Below, in pieces: positions 24,298-34,459 of a stretch of DNA of 64,000 nt. Both the position numbers and the translations under genes were made by a program. The DNA is taken from positions 4,774,001 to 4,838,000 of the forward strand of contig SPDT01000007.1 in assembly GCA_008477525.1 (NCBI GenBank), written 5' to 3'. Source of the DNA: Hypomyces perniciosus. Taxonomy: Eukaryota > Ascomycota > Sordariomycetes > Hypocreales > Hypocreaceae. The first letter of the stretch is position 1; every line of letters begins with the position of its first letter. The notes under the pieces were generated by a model. It was not told the DNA's origin. It was given only the letters and a program-made list of their open reading frames with translations, and did not search any database.

Positions 24298-24782
24298 CTA
24301 TCGATTTTGTCGGTCGTCTCCGCCGATTCTCTCTAGGGCCTCGAGCATGACCACGGAATTTCCTCGAATAACCTGCCATTCAAATAAGCGTCCGAAGAAG
24401 TAACCTCGAATAGATCTGGGGGACGCACCACCATGCCGAGTCTGACTTTGTCTCCACCCTCCTTCTCCTCGACCGCCTCGTCTAGTACGATGTTCAAGTA
24501 GACCTGTACATGTCAGACCAGGTTCCAACATTCCGCATGGCAGATTTAGCCTCTCACATCGTATCCGCGGAGCACGCCAATGACTCTGCGGCTGCCGTTC
24601 AGTTGGACAAAGAGCCTCTTGTCGAGATACTAGGTCAAGTGTCAGTCAGGTTCTCCAAAAAACCAGCTAGGACTCCACAGAAAGCAAATCTCCCATGCCA
24701 AGCAAATAGATATCTAAAGTGTGGGCTAACGGAGAGTCCAGATATTACATACCTTCTTCAACTCAGGCTGGGCGGGCGCCAT
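24298..24782 (-). CDS. SMX2: Small nuclear ribonucleoprotein G (SmG)
   Basis: Four small exons on the minus strand (24753-24782, 24558-24629, 24429-24503, 24298-24372) give 83 aa. The protein begins MAPAQPELKKYLDKRLFVQL, has Sm motif 1 (NGSRRVIGVLRGYDVYLNIV) and Sm motif 2 (GMVVIRGNSVVMLEAL), and ends ERIGGDDRQNR. SmG is one of seven Sm proteins forming the ring around U1, U2, U4 and U5 snRNAs. Three introns in 252 coding bases are typical of fungal Sm genes and hide it from single-frame searches. It shares a very short divergent promoter with the splicing factor NTR2. Confidence 0.95.
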
Positions 24783-24991
24783 CTTGAGCAATCAATGTCT
24801 TGTGTTGTGATGACCGTCGAATTGCGGCGCGATCCCAAGCAAGGCTGAGAAGCTGCCCACCATGAAAATTCCATCACGTGCCGATAAGATAAGAATATTC
24901 AAGGTACTATCGCCATCGCGATTACGGGTGCATCTAGCAACTTTCCATTGATGGAGCTCACGCACTCATAGAATAATAATTTGCTGGGAGA
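24783..24991. promoter_or_regulatory. 209-bp divergent promoter of SmG and NTR2
   Basis: Only 209 bp separate the two start codons. A TCACGTG box (24874-24880) is followed immediately by tandem GATAAGATAAG (about 24882-24894). Both genes act in the spliceosome, so a shared element is plausible, but co-regulation is inference. Confidence 0.6.
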
Positions 24992-26465
24992 ATGAGCTCG
25001 TTCGGCGCAAAGAGAAAAGTGCGTGTCATCAAAGTCACCGATGATGACGAAAATGGAGGCGATTTGCCCCAACCCACTGAGAGCGGAAGCTCCAAAGAAG
25101 GTAAGTGTACTGACCTCGTCCATGCCAAACTCATTGCTGATAGAGAAATCATAAGGCTGACTTCGAGACGGGACAGAACCTGCGAAATCATCGGGACTGA
25201 AATCGGCGCGAAAACCTTTTCGACAGTCGGGCTTGCGTAAGAGCTTCAATCCCACGGAAGAGACCGCTCAGGATGATAGGGATGCATCATTGCGAAGTAA
25301 TGAGGACGAGGACGATGGGCCGGTGGTTGTTCGACCCAACTCTTTGAAACAGAAGAAGAAGATACCAAAATCAAGGCTTTCATTCGGTGGCGACGTAGGC
25401 GATGCAGACCCTGGAGAGGCCGACGAGGTCAGCACACCGAAGAGGGTGCCACTGGGACAGAGAGCGCTTGAGAACAGCGCTGTAAAGCGAGGGATGTCCG
25501 CGAGAGGGCTACCGCTACCAGTTCGATCATTCCAGGACGACGATGACAGGCCAAGATACAGCAAGGAATACTTGGATGAGTTGCAGTCTTCCACGCCGAA
25601 CACCCCGCGAGACCTCTCATCTCTCCAAGTGGACGATGGCGATGAGATGGACCTTGACCCATCAGAACTAGAAGGTGCTCTTATTGTGGATTCGCCCGCA
25701 CCGCCATCTTCTATAACCCAAACTACACAGATACTCACAGAAGCTGAGATCCGCGAAAGAAAGGAGCGCAGAGTCCGGCTGGCACAGGAGATGGACTTTC
25801 TCTCTGTCGAGGACGACGAAGATGATAATCTTTCGGGGCGGAAAAAGAAGGACGACACTCGGCTAGTTGTCGAGGATGAGGACCTAGGAGAAGGCTTCGA
25901 TGACTATGTTGAGGATGGCGGGTTATCATTAGGCAAACGCGCTACAAAGGAACGTCGGAAACAAGAGCGGCAAAAAATGGTAGAGCTCATCAACGCTGCG
26001 GAAGGCCACACGTCAGATTCATCGTCCGACAGCGACGCCGAGCGACGGATCGCCTACGAAGCAGCACAAACACGGGCCGGTCTAGACGGCTTGAAGAAGA
26101 AGCCACGCAAGGACCCGAATGAGCAGCTTTTGCAAGTACCGCCCAAGATAACGCCGTTACCGAATTTGTCGGAGTGTTTAGCGCAGTTACAAGCTACGCT
26201 CCAGATGATGGAGAATGAGATCAAGTTGAAGACTACGATGGTGGAACAGCTCACGCGCGAGAGGGATGATATCGTCAAGAGAGAAGCTGAGGTGCAGGCA
26301 TTCCTGGACGAGACGGGAAAGAAATATCAAGAAGCTATGGGGCAGAAGAATCTGCCAGTTGATACAATACCCAGCGCAGGGCCTGGTGCTGAACTAGTTG
26401 GCGAACGAGGACTAGAAAGCTTGGGGGCAACACCTGTAAAAAGGACACAAGAGGATACGGATTGA
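24992..26465 (+). CDS. NTR2: NTR2-like spliceosome disassembly factor (nineteen complex-related protein)
   Basis: Exons 24992-25100 and 25177-26465 give 465 aa. The start gives MSSFGAKRKVRVIKVTDDDE. A conserved KPFRQSGLRKSFNP motif follows, then a long acidic disordered part. The NTR2 domain is seen from YSKEYLDELQSSTPNTPRDL to ILTEAEIRERKERRVRLAQE and DFLSVEDD. A coiled coil lies near the C-terminus (LQATLQMMENEIKLKTTMVEQL). Ntr2 in yeast binds Ntr1 and Prp43 to release the intron lariat and take the spliceosome apart in the nucleus. It is encoded head to head with SmG. Confidence 0.85.
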
Positions 26466-27272
26466 GCTTCAGCACAATCTTGAGTTGAGATATGTACGAG
26501 TAGCCACTATATACTACTAATAACTGTATAAGGAGTACGGAGTACACGCGAAGGAATTGCAGAATACGACATCTGATAAAGCCAAGGACGATCCTACTTC
26601 CACGCCTTCATGTACTTGTAATATTTTCCCCAATTCCAACATCCCTGAAAATGCGAAGCCCATGCGCCTGCTACTTTCCGAAATACAATACGGAGCACAA
26701 GATGGAGTGCTCGTATACAATAGAATCCACTACCCCCTGAAACTAGACAAAAAAGTATAAGAGTAATACTAAAATCTAAAAGAATGATCAGTGCTTATAC
26801 GTGGGTCTCGTTATATGATGCTCTTGATGAAAACAGCCATACAAAAGCTCCGGAAAGTCCGAGCACCCCGGGTCCAGGGTCGGGGGTATCACGCGATAAA
26901 AAGAACAAGATTTGAAAAGAAAAGGACAAAAATTGAAAACGAAGAGGGAAAACACGCTCTGTGCGGCTCAGGCCCTTTTTTGTCCCGGTGGTTGTATGCG
27001 TGTATATATGTATATATGAAAGAATGCATGTATGAAAGCGCATATCCCGATTTCCCGTGTAGCGGTTCTCCCCTGTCATCAGCCAGGGGAGCCATGTGCA
27101 TGGGTGGGATATGGGAGTGCCCTGTAGGTAGTAAAAAAAAAAGTATCGTGTCATGGATTGTGTGCCGTGCCGTTGGAGAACATATGTGGGGGAGGCGGAA
27201 TGGTAAGCCCCTGAAAACAAGGAGAAATTAAAGAGTGCGTGAGTGACATATGTTGGTACTAATATGATTGAC
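26466..27272. other. Convergent intergenic region
   Basis: Between NTR2 (+) and the P450 gene (-). Contains a doubled GGAGTACGGAGTA motif near 26530 and an A/G-rich tract at 26900-26955. No gene is recognised. Confidence 0.45.
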
Positions 27273-29089
27273 TTATTCAGTCCGCTTGGTGAGGGTGACC
27301 CAGAAGTCAGAGGCGAATAAGAAAATGGAGGCTTGAGTTTTGATGGGAGCCTCGGGGTTGATGAGTGAGAAGTCGAAGTTTCGTGTTAACTATGATGGTA
27401 TGCAAGGTTAGTTTCCACGGCGTCTCACACGAGTTAAGTGACGGGGAACAGGTGTGACATACCTCGAAAATAGCTTTATGTAGCTCCATCAGAGCAATCT
27501 GCTTCCCTAAACATGAGTACTTTCCAAACCCAAAGTGTGTATCCACGGCGTTGGTCATGTTCTTCAAATGATCCCCTTTGGCGACGAGCCATCTCTCTGG
27601 TCGGAAGACATTGGCGTCCTCTCCCCACACGGCTTTGGACCGGCCGACGCCATGGAAACCCTGTCCGATCTCAGTGCCGCCAGGAACGAAGTATCCGTTG
27701 ATATAATCGCCCTCTGGTGGCACTGTTTTGAAGCCAAGACCGCCGACGGGTGGCCACATGCGCAAGCCTTCGCGGATTACGGCTTGTAAATATGGCAGGG
27801 ATTGAGTCTGCGTCCAAGTAATGGGTGTGCTGATAGTTGGGGAGGCCTGGCGGACTTCGTCGAGAAGAGCGTTGTACGTGTGAGGAGATGTAATGAGTGA
27901 GAGCAGAGTCATGCGTAAAGCGTGGGCAGTAGAGTTGGAGCCAGCTATGCTAAGTCGGACGTTAGAAGACGGTGCCCATCTTGATGGGAATTTGAAGTGA
28001 GGATATGACTTACATGGAGATGAATACTTGTTGGATGAGGTCTGATTTAGACATGCCACTATCAATGTGTGCCTGCATCATATCTCTTGTACGCGGCGCG
28101 CTAGGGTCCAGTCTCTTCTCAACATAGCATCTGGCAAAGCTTGAAGAACATGAAAGTCAACTTCACTATCATCAACGGGCTCATTCATCTCCAAGTACGT
28201 ACCCCATCAAACGACCAAAGCCGACTTGGTCACCCTCCTTGGGTAACAGTAACCGCAATGGCCATGTATGGACAACATTTGCCAGTCCGGGAAGTACAGA
28301 GATGATGTTCATCAACGGCAGCGAAGTCGAGTTGATATGATTGTAGTTGTAGAGATCTTCATCCTTTTCGAGGTAACCGAATGGTTGGCCGAGTGAAACG
28401 TCGCCGATGGCATCCAACGCAAAGAACTGAGTCTTTTCAGCCATATCGCACGGCCGGATGTTGAATGCGGTTGAAACATATTTGCTCTCGAGCAAATTAA
28501 TGAAGTTGATAAGTTGGCGATCCATACCGGCCTCGAAACTATATCCCTCGTTGGACTTGAAAGAGAACTGCACATCACTCTTAGTCTCAGATCATACATG
28601 TACAGCAGGATTTTGATTGTGCTTGACGCACCCCGGGAGCCATCTGAGCCCGCATCTCTTTGTGCTTGGTAGGGTCTCTCAAGGAAACGATATTGTCCAC
28701 ACCAGGGACGATTTTCCCGCTGGAATAGAACTGCCCCTTGGTGTAGCCGCTGCGGACGGCAGACATGCGACGCAATACTTCTGGATCTACGGACAAAAGC
28801 TCATTGGGACCAATGCGAACAAGCGGACCTGATGGCAAGTTAGTACAACATGTTCGATATGAATGGCGACAAGGGGTCTTGAAGTCGCCCGCTCACCATA
28901 TAAGTCCGCTGCTTCCTTCAGTCGTTCATGATATCGTCCTCCCAAAGCGCCCGATAACTGCCACAACATGGACCATCCTGCGCTTGGAGGACCAGGGATG
29001 TGTCGCAGCCGCCACCAGAACCAGAAGCTTCGCGTGAGATAGTAGAAGATGGTTGCTGCGCAAGCGCATAAGATGCCCAGGTGCATCAT
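27273..29089 (-). CDS. Cytochrome P450 monooxygenase
   Basis: Six exons on the minus strand (28897-29089, 28632-28828, 28203-28567, 28014-28130, 27463-27949, 27273-27389), each junction in phase, give 491 aa. There is an N-terminal membrane anchor (ILCACAATIFYYLTRSFWFW) and proline hinge (RHIPGPPSAG). The I-helix is around AGSNSTAHALRMTLLSLI, with Ser-Asn-Ser-Thr in place of the common AGxDTT. The ExxR motif is EGLR (about 350). The heme loop FGFGKYSCLGKQIA has its ligand Cys at about 436. The C-terminus NFDFSLINPEAPIKTQAS resembles the pisatin-demethylase-like fungal P450 group. The enzyme should be ER-anchored and use a P450 reductase; the substrate is unknown. A flavin monooxygenase lies 2.1 kb away on the same strand. 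Confidence 0.9.
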
Positions 29090-31201
29090 CTTTTTTTCTT
29101 CTTATTTTCCCCAATCGGTATTGGTTTTTTCTGAAGCCGAACGACTGGGGGGGGAAGCTGCAAGGAGGAGGGGATCGTCGAATGGCGCGCGCAGAGCTGA
29201 AGAAACAAAAAGGAGGGCAACGAATGGATGAGAGGCTACTGCTGTACATACATATACATTTTACACGGGCATGCGTAGTATAAAACGAGACCAGCAGCAG
29301 ACCGACCCAAAGCTAGACTTTTCTTCTTTCAAGGGAAAAAAGCGCATGTCGTCCGTACTTGTACGAAAGAGGGAGCGAGCAAGAATGGGGGTGGAGAGTC
29401 TGGGGCGTTAACGTAGCGCCCAGGTAGGAGTTAGGGGGCATGGGTTTTGGCTTCAATACTTTTTCAGCTCCATCTTGAATGAATGAGTTGGATAATAATG
29501 GGTGACGACGAAGCGAGGCGGGCCTTATCCTTGTTGTTTCTCGTCTCGCGACTCATGACACGGAGACGAGAGGCAAGAGCCGGCGATTGGCATAGGCCTA
29601 TGATTTGCCCGATGGAGAGACTGAGAGGTTGAAGGGGCCCCCATGTCAAGAGGCCCTGGACTTTGACGAAGAGTTGGGGGAAAAGAAAAGAAAGACTGCA
29701 GCGGACCACTTAGCACATGGCGGGAGAGCCGGGCCGGAGATGATGGACGTGCCGGGTCGTATCCAATAACCAGCGAAAAGAGATACGCATGGTAGATGTT
29801 TTACGTAGGATTACTACATGTGCATACCTTACATACATGTACGTATGATTCACTATGTATATACTTGAAAATATGCGGTAGTACTTCGTATTTGTATGTA
29901 ATATTACTCGTATGTACGAAGTACGTTTGCGCATGAAGACAGAAAGGCCAGGCCCGAAGTGTATCGGGGAGGGCTCAACAACCCGAACAAGGGTCCGGAC
30001 CTGGAAGCCCAGTCCATGGGAGTGTGTGCTGTGCCCACTCCCCTGATGCTGGGAAAACGGACTCATCTGTTGGCGGGAGTGTCCGCTAAAGGCTAGACAA
30101 GACTCTACATACGCATAATATCCATGTCCTGCTGCTCAATTCGACCAGGGCCTTGCACCCACGACCGCGGCGGTGGTGCCGCCTCATTTTCTGCATGCAC
30201 TTATAGATGACAATTACTAATAATAATACTAATCGGTGTCATGTCGGTACGAGTTCGGGGTATACAAGTATATGCATTGGATTGTTACACACGCATCCTA
30301 CGTACTTCGTATCTATCTAGTACCAGACTGATACGGAAGATGTTCCGTGTACTCGTACTTGGCACATACATCAAAGAACGACGCTCACAAGCCATGCCCA
30401 TGCAGATATTGGTAACACAAACTCGTGCGTGGCATGGGTCATGCAGTTTTTATTGCCAACACCCGGCCAGTTAGAAAACGTCAGGAGTCAGCTCTTCCTC
30501 AGCCCTTCCATGTGTTGCCACATGCTGTTCCCGAGAATGTGGATGTGGCGATTCCCGACAGTTCGGGTCAGCACGAGTGCGGGATCTCACCTCGCTCAGG
30601 ACCAACCGCCCGCCTCTACCAACATAAAAAAGAAACGTTTCTATTTGCCCAACGAGAATGCCGTTCACTATTGTTTTAGGTAGTCGTTGGACTTGATAGG
30701 GAGATGACGACTCCGAAGCTAAAGACGGACACTACTCGTATGTCTGCATGCAGCCGCTACTAGTGGTCTACGGCTACGGCCCAGTCCGATTCCCGCCTTA
30801 CGTACTCGTACTACTGTAGTCGTATTGCTAATATAATAGTAGTAACTAATGGAAAATAGCAGCCTTTCAACGGTGCATTTTTACAAATCCGCGTGATAAT
30901 CTTGTGTCCTTGACAAGCTGCTGAGGCAAGCTCTCTGGTAACATGGTTCTGGATCAAGTCATAGATGAGTGAGCTGGACTTGACAAATTGGGGGGTCATG
31001 ATCATTAACAAATTCCATGTGATAAGCCTCTCCCATAGATCAATTTCATGTTACATACGAAAAACAATAATGAAACTCTAGACGCAATCCGCCAAGAAAT
31101 ACAGAGTAGACCGCATGTTCAGATGTAAAACCGAGCCTCTTGGCGCGTCCACAGCACCTCCCCATTCCATTCCAGGGAAAATCGTCCCGAGTCTTATCTA
31201 C
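29090..31201. other. 2.1-kb gene-free region with an inverted repeat
   Basis: Holds the P450 promoter on its left and nothing else recognisable. A 10-bp inverted repeat lies at 29881-29890 and 29915-29924, and more TACTTCGTA-type motifs occur around 30300. Confidence 0.45.
29881..29924. repeat. Inverted repeat, GTACTTCGTA arms
   Basis: GTACTTCGTA at 29881-29890 is matched by its reverse complement TACGAAGTAC at 29915-29924 with a 24-nt spacer. Belongs to the family of short TACGGAGTA/TACTTCGTA motifs seen between genes in this window. Confidence 0.7.
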
Positions 31202-32689
31202 CTAGGTAGTCTCCTTGGTATCGCCACTCCCCTTCGTAAACACCAAGCCCTTCTTGAGATTACTAAACATCAACTGCCAGGTATCGAAAAGCAAGCTCAC
31301 CCTGCCATAAAAGGGGACTTCATCCGTCGATTTAGGTAGTCGATCCACCGCCTTTAGAAAATAACTGCTCGTCGCAGGCACAGGCAACTTCCGCGCCATG
31401 TCGTTTGTCCTCTCAATAACTGGGACAGCGCTCGTCGCTCCCTCGGCTTCTATCTGCTTAAGCACTCTCGTCACCATCTTGACCATGGCATCGACGCCAG
31501 AGGTCCAAGTCGTCGTGACATAGCCCATGAGAAATGCGAGGTTAGGCACTCCCTCGACGAGACAGCCTCTCCATACATACTGCTGGCCAAAGTGGATGGG
31601 CTTGCCGTCCACAAGCGGGATGATGCCACTCATAATTTCAATATGCAGGCCGGTCGCGGTGATTATAATATCCGCTGGTAGCTCACGACCGGACTTCAGA
31701 AGTATGCCGTCCTTGGTCACGGCCTCGATCACGTCCGTCACAATCTCGACGTTCTCGCGATGCAGTGCCTTGAAGAACTCTCCATCTGGCGTCATGCACA
31801 ATCGTTGCTGAAGCGGCCCATAACTTGGGTTAAAGTGTACATCCGGGTCAACATGCTTTGGCAACTGTGGCCTCATCTCCTTGGTCAAGAGGGATCGGCC
31901 AATGCCTGGGAATCGAAGCAAGAACTCCGATATCATCACCTCCTGGCTCACGTCAATCAGTCGACCGATCCAGTGCACCCAAGCCAATGGCAACAGAATC
32001 CGAAGGAAGTTCTCCAGCGAGGAGGATGTTGGTGTGGATGTCACATACGAGGGACTTCGCTGAAGCATAGTGCAGGACTTGGCCGTCTCTGCCATCACGG
32101 GCAGTACAGTAATTGCTGTCGCGCCACTTCCGATGATGACGACGCGTTTGTTGCTGTAGTCGAGATCTTCAGGCCACCATTGCGGATGCACTACCGTCCC
32201 CTGGAAGCCCTCAAGTCCTGGGATGGGGCTGTCGAGCGCTTTTTCGTATGAATAGTATCCCGTACAGCTGAGAATGAAGTTGGCCTCGAGTACTTTCTTG
32301 GTGCCATCGGCATCCACCTCGAGCGTCCACTTCTGCGTCTTGCTGCTCCATTCAAGGCCCAGAACCCTGTGTCGAAACCGCACTTTGTCGAGAATGCCAT
32401 CTTTCGCGGCGGCTTCTTCCAAGTACTCGACGATTTCCTGCCCAGACGCAATCTTATGTGCATGTTTCCAAGGATGCCACGAAAGCCCAAATGACCTCAA
32501 CGAGGAATCGCTGCGAATCCCTGGGTATTTCCAAAAGCTCCATGTGCCACCAAGGACTGATCTCGCTTCGAGAATTGTGAAGGATCGGTGGGGCATATAT
32601 TCCCGTAATCGATGCGCAGTGTTGATGCCAGTCAAGCCTGCACCAATGATAAGCACGTCATGATGCTCGTCGATCTCAGGGCCGGCCAT
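31202..32689 (-). CDS. Class B flavin monooxygenase, Baeyer-Villiger type
   Basis: A single exon of 495 aa. The start ATG at 32689 gives MAGPEIDEHHDVLIIGAGLT; sequence upstream in frame has only a TTG. The FAD-binding Rossmann motif GAGLTG is at residues 16-21, GGTWSFWKYPGIRSD at 47-61, and the NADPH-binding GSGATA at 187-192. FQGTVVHPQWWP (162-173) fits the Baeyer-Villiger fingerprint FxGxxxHxxxWP. Such enzymes insert oxygen beside a ketone, giving an ester or lactone, or oxidise N/S atoms. There is no signal peptide, and a hydrophobic patch (FLRILLPLAWVHWIGRL) may give membrane association. The P450 next to it, on the same strand, suggests a small oxidative catabolic or detoxification pair, but no transporter or local regulator adjoins them. 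Confidence 0.9.
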   Translation of the reverse strand: MAGPEIDEHHDVLIIGAGLTGINTAHRLREYMPHRSFTILEARSVLGGTWSFWKYPGIRSDSSLRSFGLSWHPWKHAHKIASGQEIVEYLEEAAAKDGILDKVRFRHRVLGLEWSSKTQKWTLEVDADGTKKVLEANFILSCTGYYSYEKALDSPIPGLEGFQGTVVHPQWWPEDLDYSNKRVVIIGSGATAITVLPVMAETAKSCTMLQRSPSYVTSTPTSSSLENFLRILLPLAWVHWIGRLIDVSQEVMISEFLLRFPGIGRSLLTKEMRPQLPKHVDPDVHFNPSYGPLQQRLCMTPDGEFFKALHRENVEIVTDVIEAVTKDGILLKSGRELPADIIITATGLHIEIMSGIIPLVDGKPIHFGQQYVWRGCLVEGVPNLAFLMGYVTTTWTSGVDAMVKMVTRVLKQIEAEGATSAVPVIERTNDMARKLPVPATSSYFLKAVDRLPKSTDEVPFYGRVSLLFDTWQLMFSNLKKGLVFTKGSGDTKETT

Positions 32690-33131
32690 TTCGTCCAGAA
32701 AGGCATCCGCTTGAATAAGAGACAATCAAATGAACGGAGAGAAGTATCTATGTTCTATGTCAAGGGGTAATACGGGGTACTACGGGGTACTAGTAGTATT
32801 GCATTGACAAGTGGGGGCTTCGGCCTGGTTTCTCAGCCCCCGCGGCTTGACTTCTCTCTATGTATCCAACGGCGCGCTATTTCCCCCAACGAAGGCGGAC
32901 ACGGGGCATTTATATCCGCTTCGTTCTTCTTCGCGTTCCAAACTTGGCAGTGGACTGCTATCGGGTTTACGGAGTATACTACTCGGCTTTCTTCTATTCC
33001 GGGTGTCGGCACGAACAAGAGTCGTATCCTGTCAACGGTAATACTTGATCCGCTTGGATTGGGACTATCGGCCCTGGTTTACTAATCGATTATAAAGCGG
33101 CCATTATGCTGGGCTCTATTAATACCATCTA
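32690..33131. other. Intergenic DNA upstream of the BVMO-type gene
   Basis: Promoter of the flavin monooxygenase with repeated TACGGGGTACTA near 32770-32790 and TACGGAGTATACTA near 32968. No gene is recognised. Confidence 0.45.
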
Positions 33132-33237
33132 CAGTGGGGAGAAGAAAGTTTCGGTAACTTTTGCAAGGCAGCTCTATATAAAATTTACCGAAACTTTTTG
33201 TGTGGCACTGTACCTACTTCATATACTATTAATAGAG
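33114..33237. repeat. Outer inverted repeat enclosing a miniature element
   Basis: CTCTATTAATA at 33114-33124 is perfectly matched by TATTAATAGAG at 33227-33237. Together with the inner repeats the 124-bp block could fold into one long interrupted hairpin. Confidence 0.75.
33132..33210. mobile_element. Miniature inverted-repeat element (MITE), Tc1/mariner-like ends
   Basis: The 79-bp unit begins CAGTG and ends CACTG and is bordered on both sides by TA (33130-33131 and 33211-33212). Inside, AAAGTTTCGGTAA at 33145-33157 is the exact reverse complement of 33185-33197. The resulting imperfect terminal repeats are about 30 bp. CAGT-starting ends and a TA target duplication are what Fot1/pogo and Tc1/mariner elements leave. 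There is no coding capacity. The class is inferred from ends alone; a stem-loop RNA or a chance hairpin is possible. Confidence 0.6.
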
Positions 33238-33342
33238 GGAATTTGAACACTGATTCAATGCGATATGCGGAGCGATCTGCATCTTCTACCTACTGCTACG
33301 GATTTATGCAGACTGACATCCGCTGCACTCTCATCACTAACC

Positions 33343-33426
33343 GCCCTCTTGGCTAAGCGGTATAGCGTGTCACTAGTATATTTACTTGACATGACAAGGT
33401 GACAGGTTCGACTCCTGTAGAGGGCA
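33343..33426 (+). tRNA. tRNA-Thr(AGT) with a 12-nt intron
   Basis: All stems close. The acceptor is GCCCTCT with AGAGGGC and discriminator A. The D-stem is GCTA/TAGC, the anticodon stem TGTCA/TGACA, and the T-stem ACAGG/CCTGT around the loop TTCGACT. The anticodon AGT is at 33375-33377, read as IGU after A34 modification, decoding ACU/ACC/ACA. The intron is placed at 33379-33390, after position 37, the standard site for eukaryotic nuclear tRNA introns. The mature tRNA would have 72 nt before CCA addition. Confidence 0.92.
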
Positions 33427-33473
33427 TTGAAATTATCTGGCGGCGATATTTGTATCCTTCCAACTCCCCCCCC

Positions 33474-33483
33474 TTTTTTTTTT
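33474..33483 (+). terminator. RNA polymerase III T-run terminator
   Basis: A run of ten T residues about 48 nt after the tRNA end, preceded by a C-run. It is the first long T-tract downstream and should stop Pol III. Confidence 0.6.
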
Positions 33484-34459
33484 ATCGAGGTATTGTTACT
33501 AGTCTGATATGTTGTGTTCGGGAAGCTTAGCGAAGATTATTGGGGCGTCAAAATTCCCGAAATCGGACTAGCTGACTTGGGGAGATTAAAACCGGATTTC
33601 TATCCGAGTTGAGAGGATTTTCCTTGGCGACCTACTAGCATATATGACCATTAGTCAGACTTTCGTACGCAATAGAAAGATCTAGCGGCAAGATTCACAC
33701 GTCTGGTGTTGAACGTCTCATTGATATAGCTGCCAAGTCCACTGTTGCTCAAGTTGATTTAACTGATCGAACAGGCTCATCGCGAAGTTGGCCGAATAGA
33801 AGGGTGGAAGCAAGGTCGAATGCAATGTCCGGAAAGATTGATCAAGCCAGACTGAAGATGCCGTTTAAGCCCCCTGAAAGGGATGCCTGGGTTGATTGCA
33901 GAAAAGTTCTGATTGCAGATTGGTTGGCGATAGGACCTATAGACCTCATTTATAACCTATCCGTCTTGGTTGGTTGCGTTTGGCCGTATTTGTGACAGTG
34001 GAAGCTGGGTTACCCGATCGAAATCATGAACTACCACATGCATACGGAGGACCTAAGACAACAACTCCTTTCAATTTTTGAAGATACCTGTATGTTAAAA
34101 AGACTATTTGGATTACAAAGAATTCATTCAGATGCCACGATGATTTTTATAAGTCCCCCCAAATCACCTTCGCTTATCAGATCTCCAAGAACCCTTGGAC
34201 GAACCCCTCAGCTCAGCCTTGCAGTCAAAAGAGCCCCACACCAGCTCTGACCTATGAGAATGGCATGTATTGTGGGGCCCGACATCCCGCATCGAAACAG
34301 CTAGAAGGCACCTCCATGGTCCTTTTCGTTCCCCACATTGTTTATTGGATTCTTTTTGACTTGAGTTGATCATCTTCGATTTCCGGGGACTAGGTGTTTG
34401 TTTTCTCCAAGATCCAGATCCGATCCCATTTCGCTCCAAACCGCAAAGAGACGCCCATC
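33484..34459. other. Intergenic DNA upstream of STI1
   Basis: About 1 kb with no recognisable gene. The last 150 bases should be promoter and leader of STI1. I could not find a clean heat-shock element (alternating GAA/TTC blocks) by eye. Confidence 0.45.

Noticed and set aside
29090..31201. Possible genes in the gap between P450 and BVMO
   Set aside because: Several frames of 60-118 codons exist but show no domain, no consistent splice pattern and a biased simple-sequence content.
32690..32725. Twelve extra N-terminal codons for the BVMO-type enzyme
   Set aside because: The extended frame starts with TTG; the ATG at 32689 gives a normal N-terminus close to the Rossmann motif.
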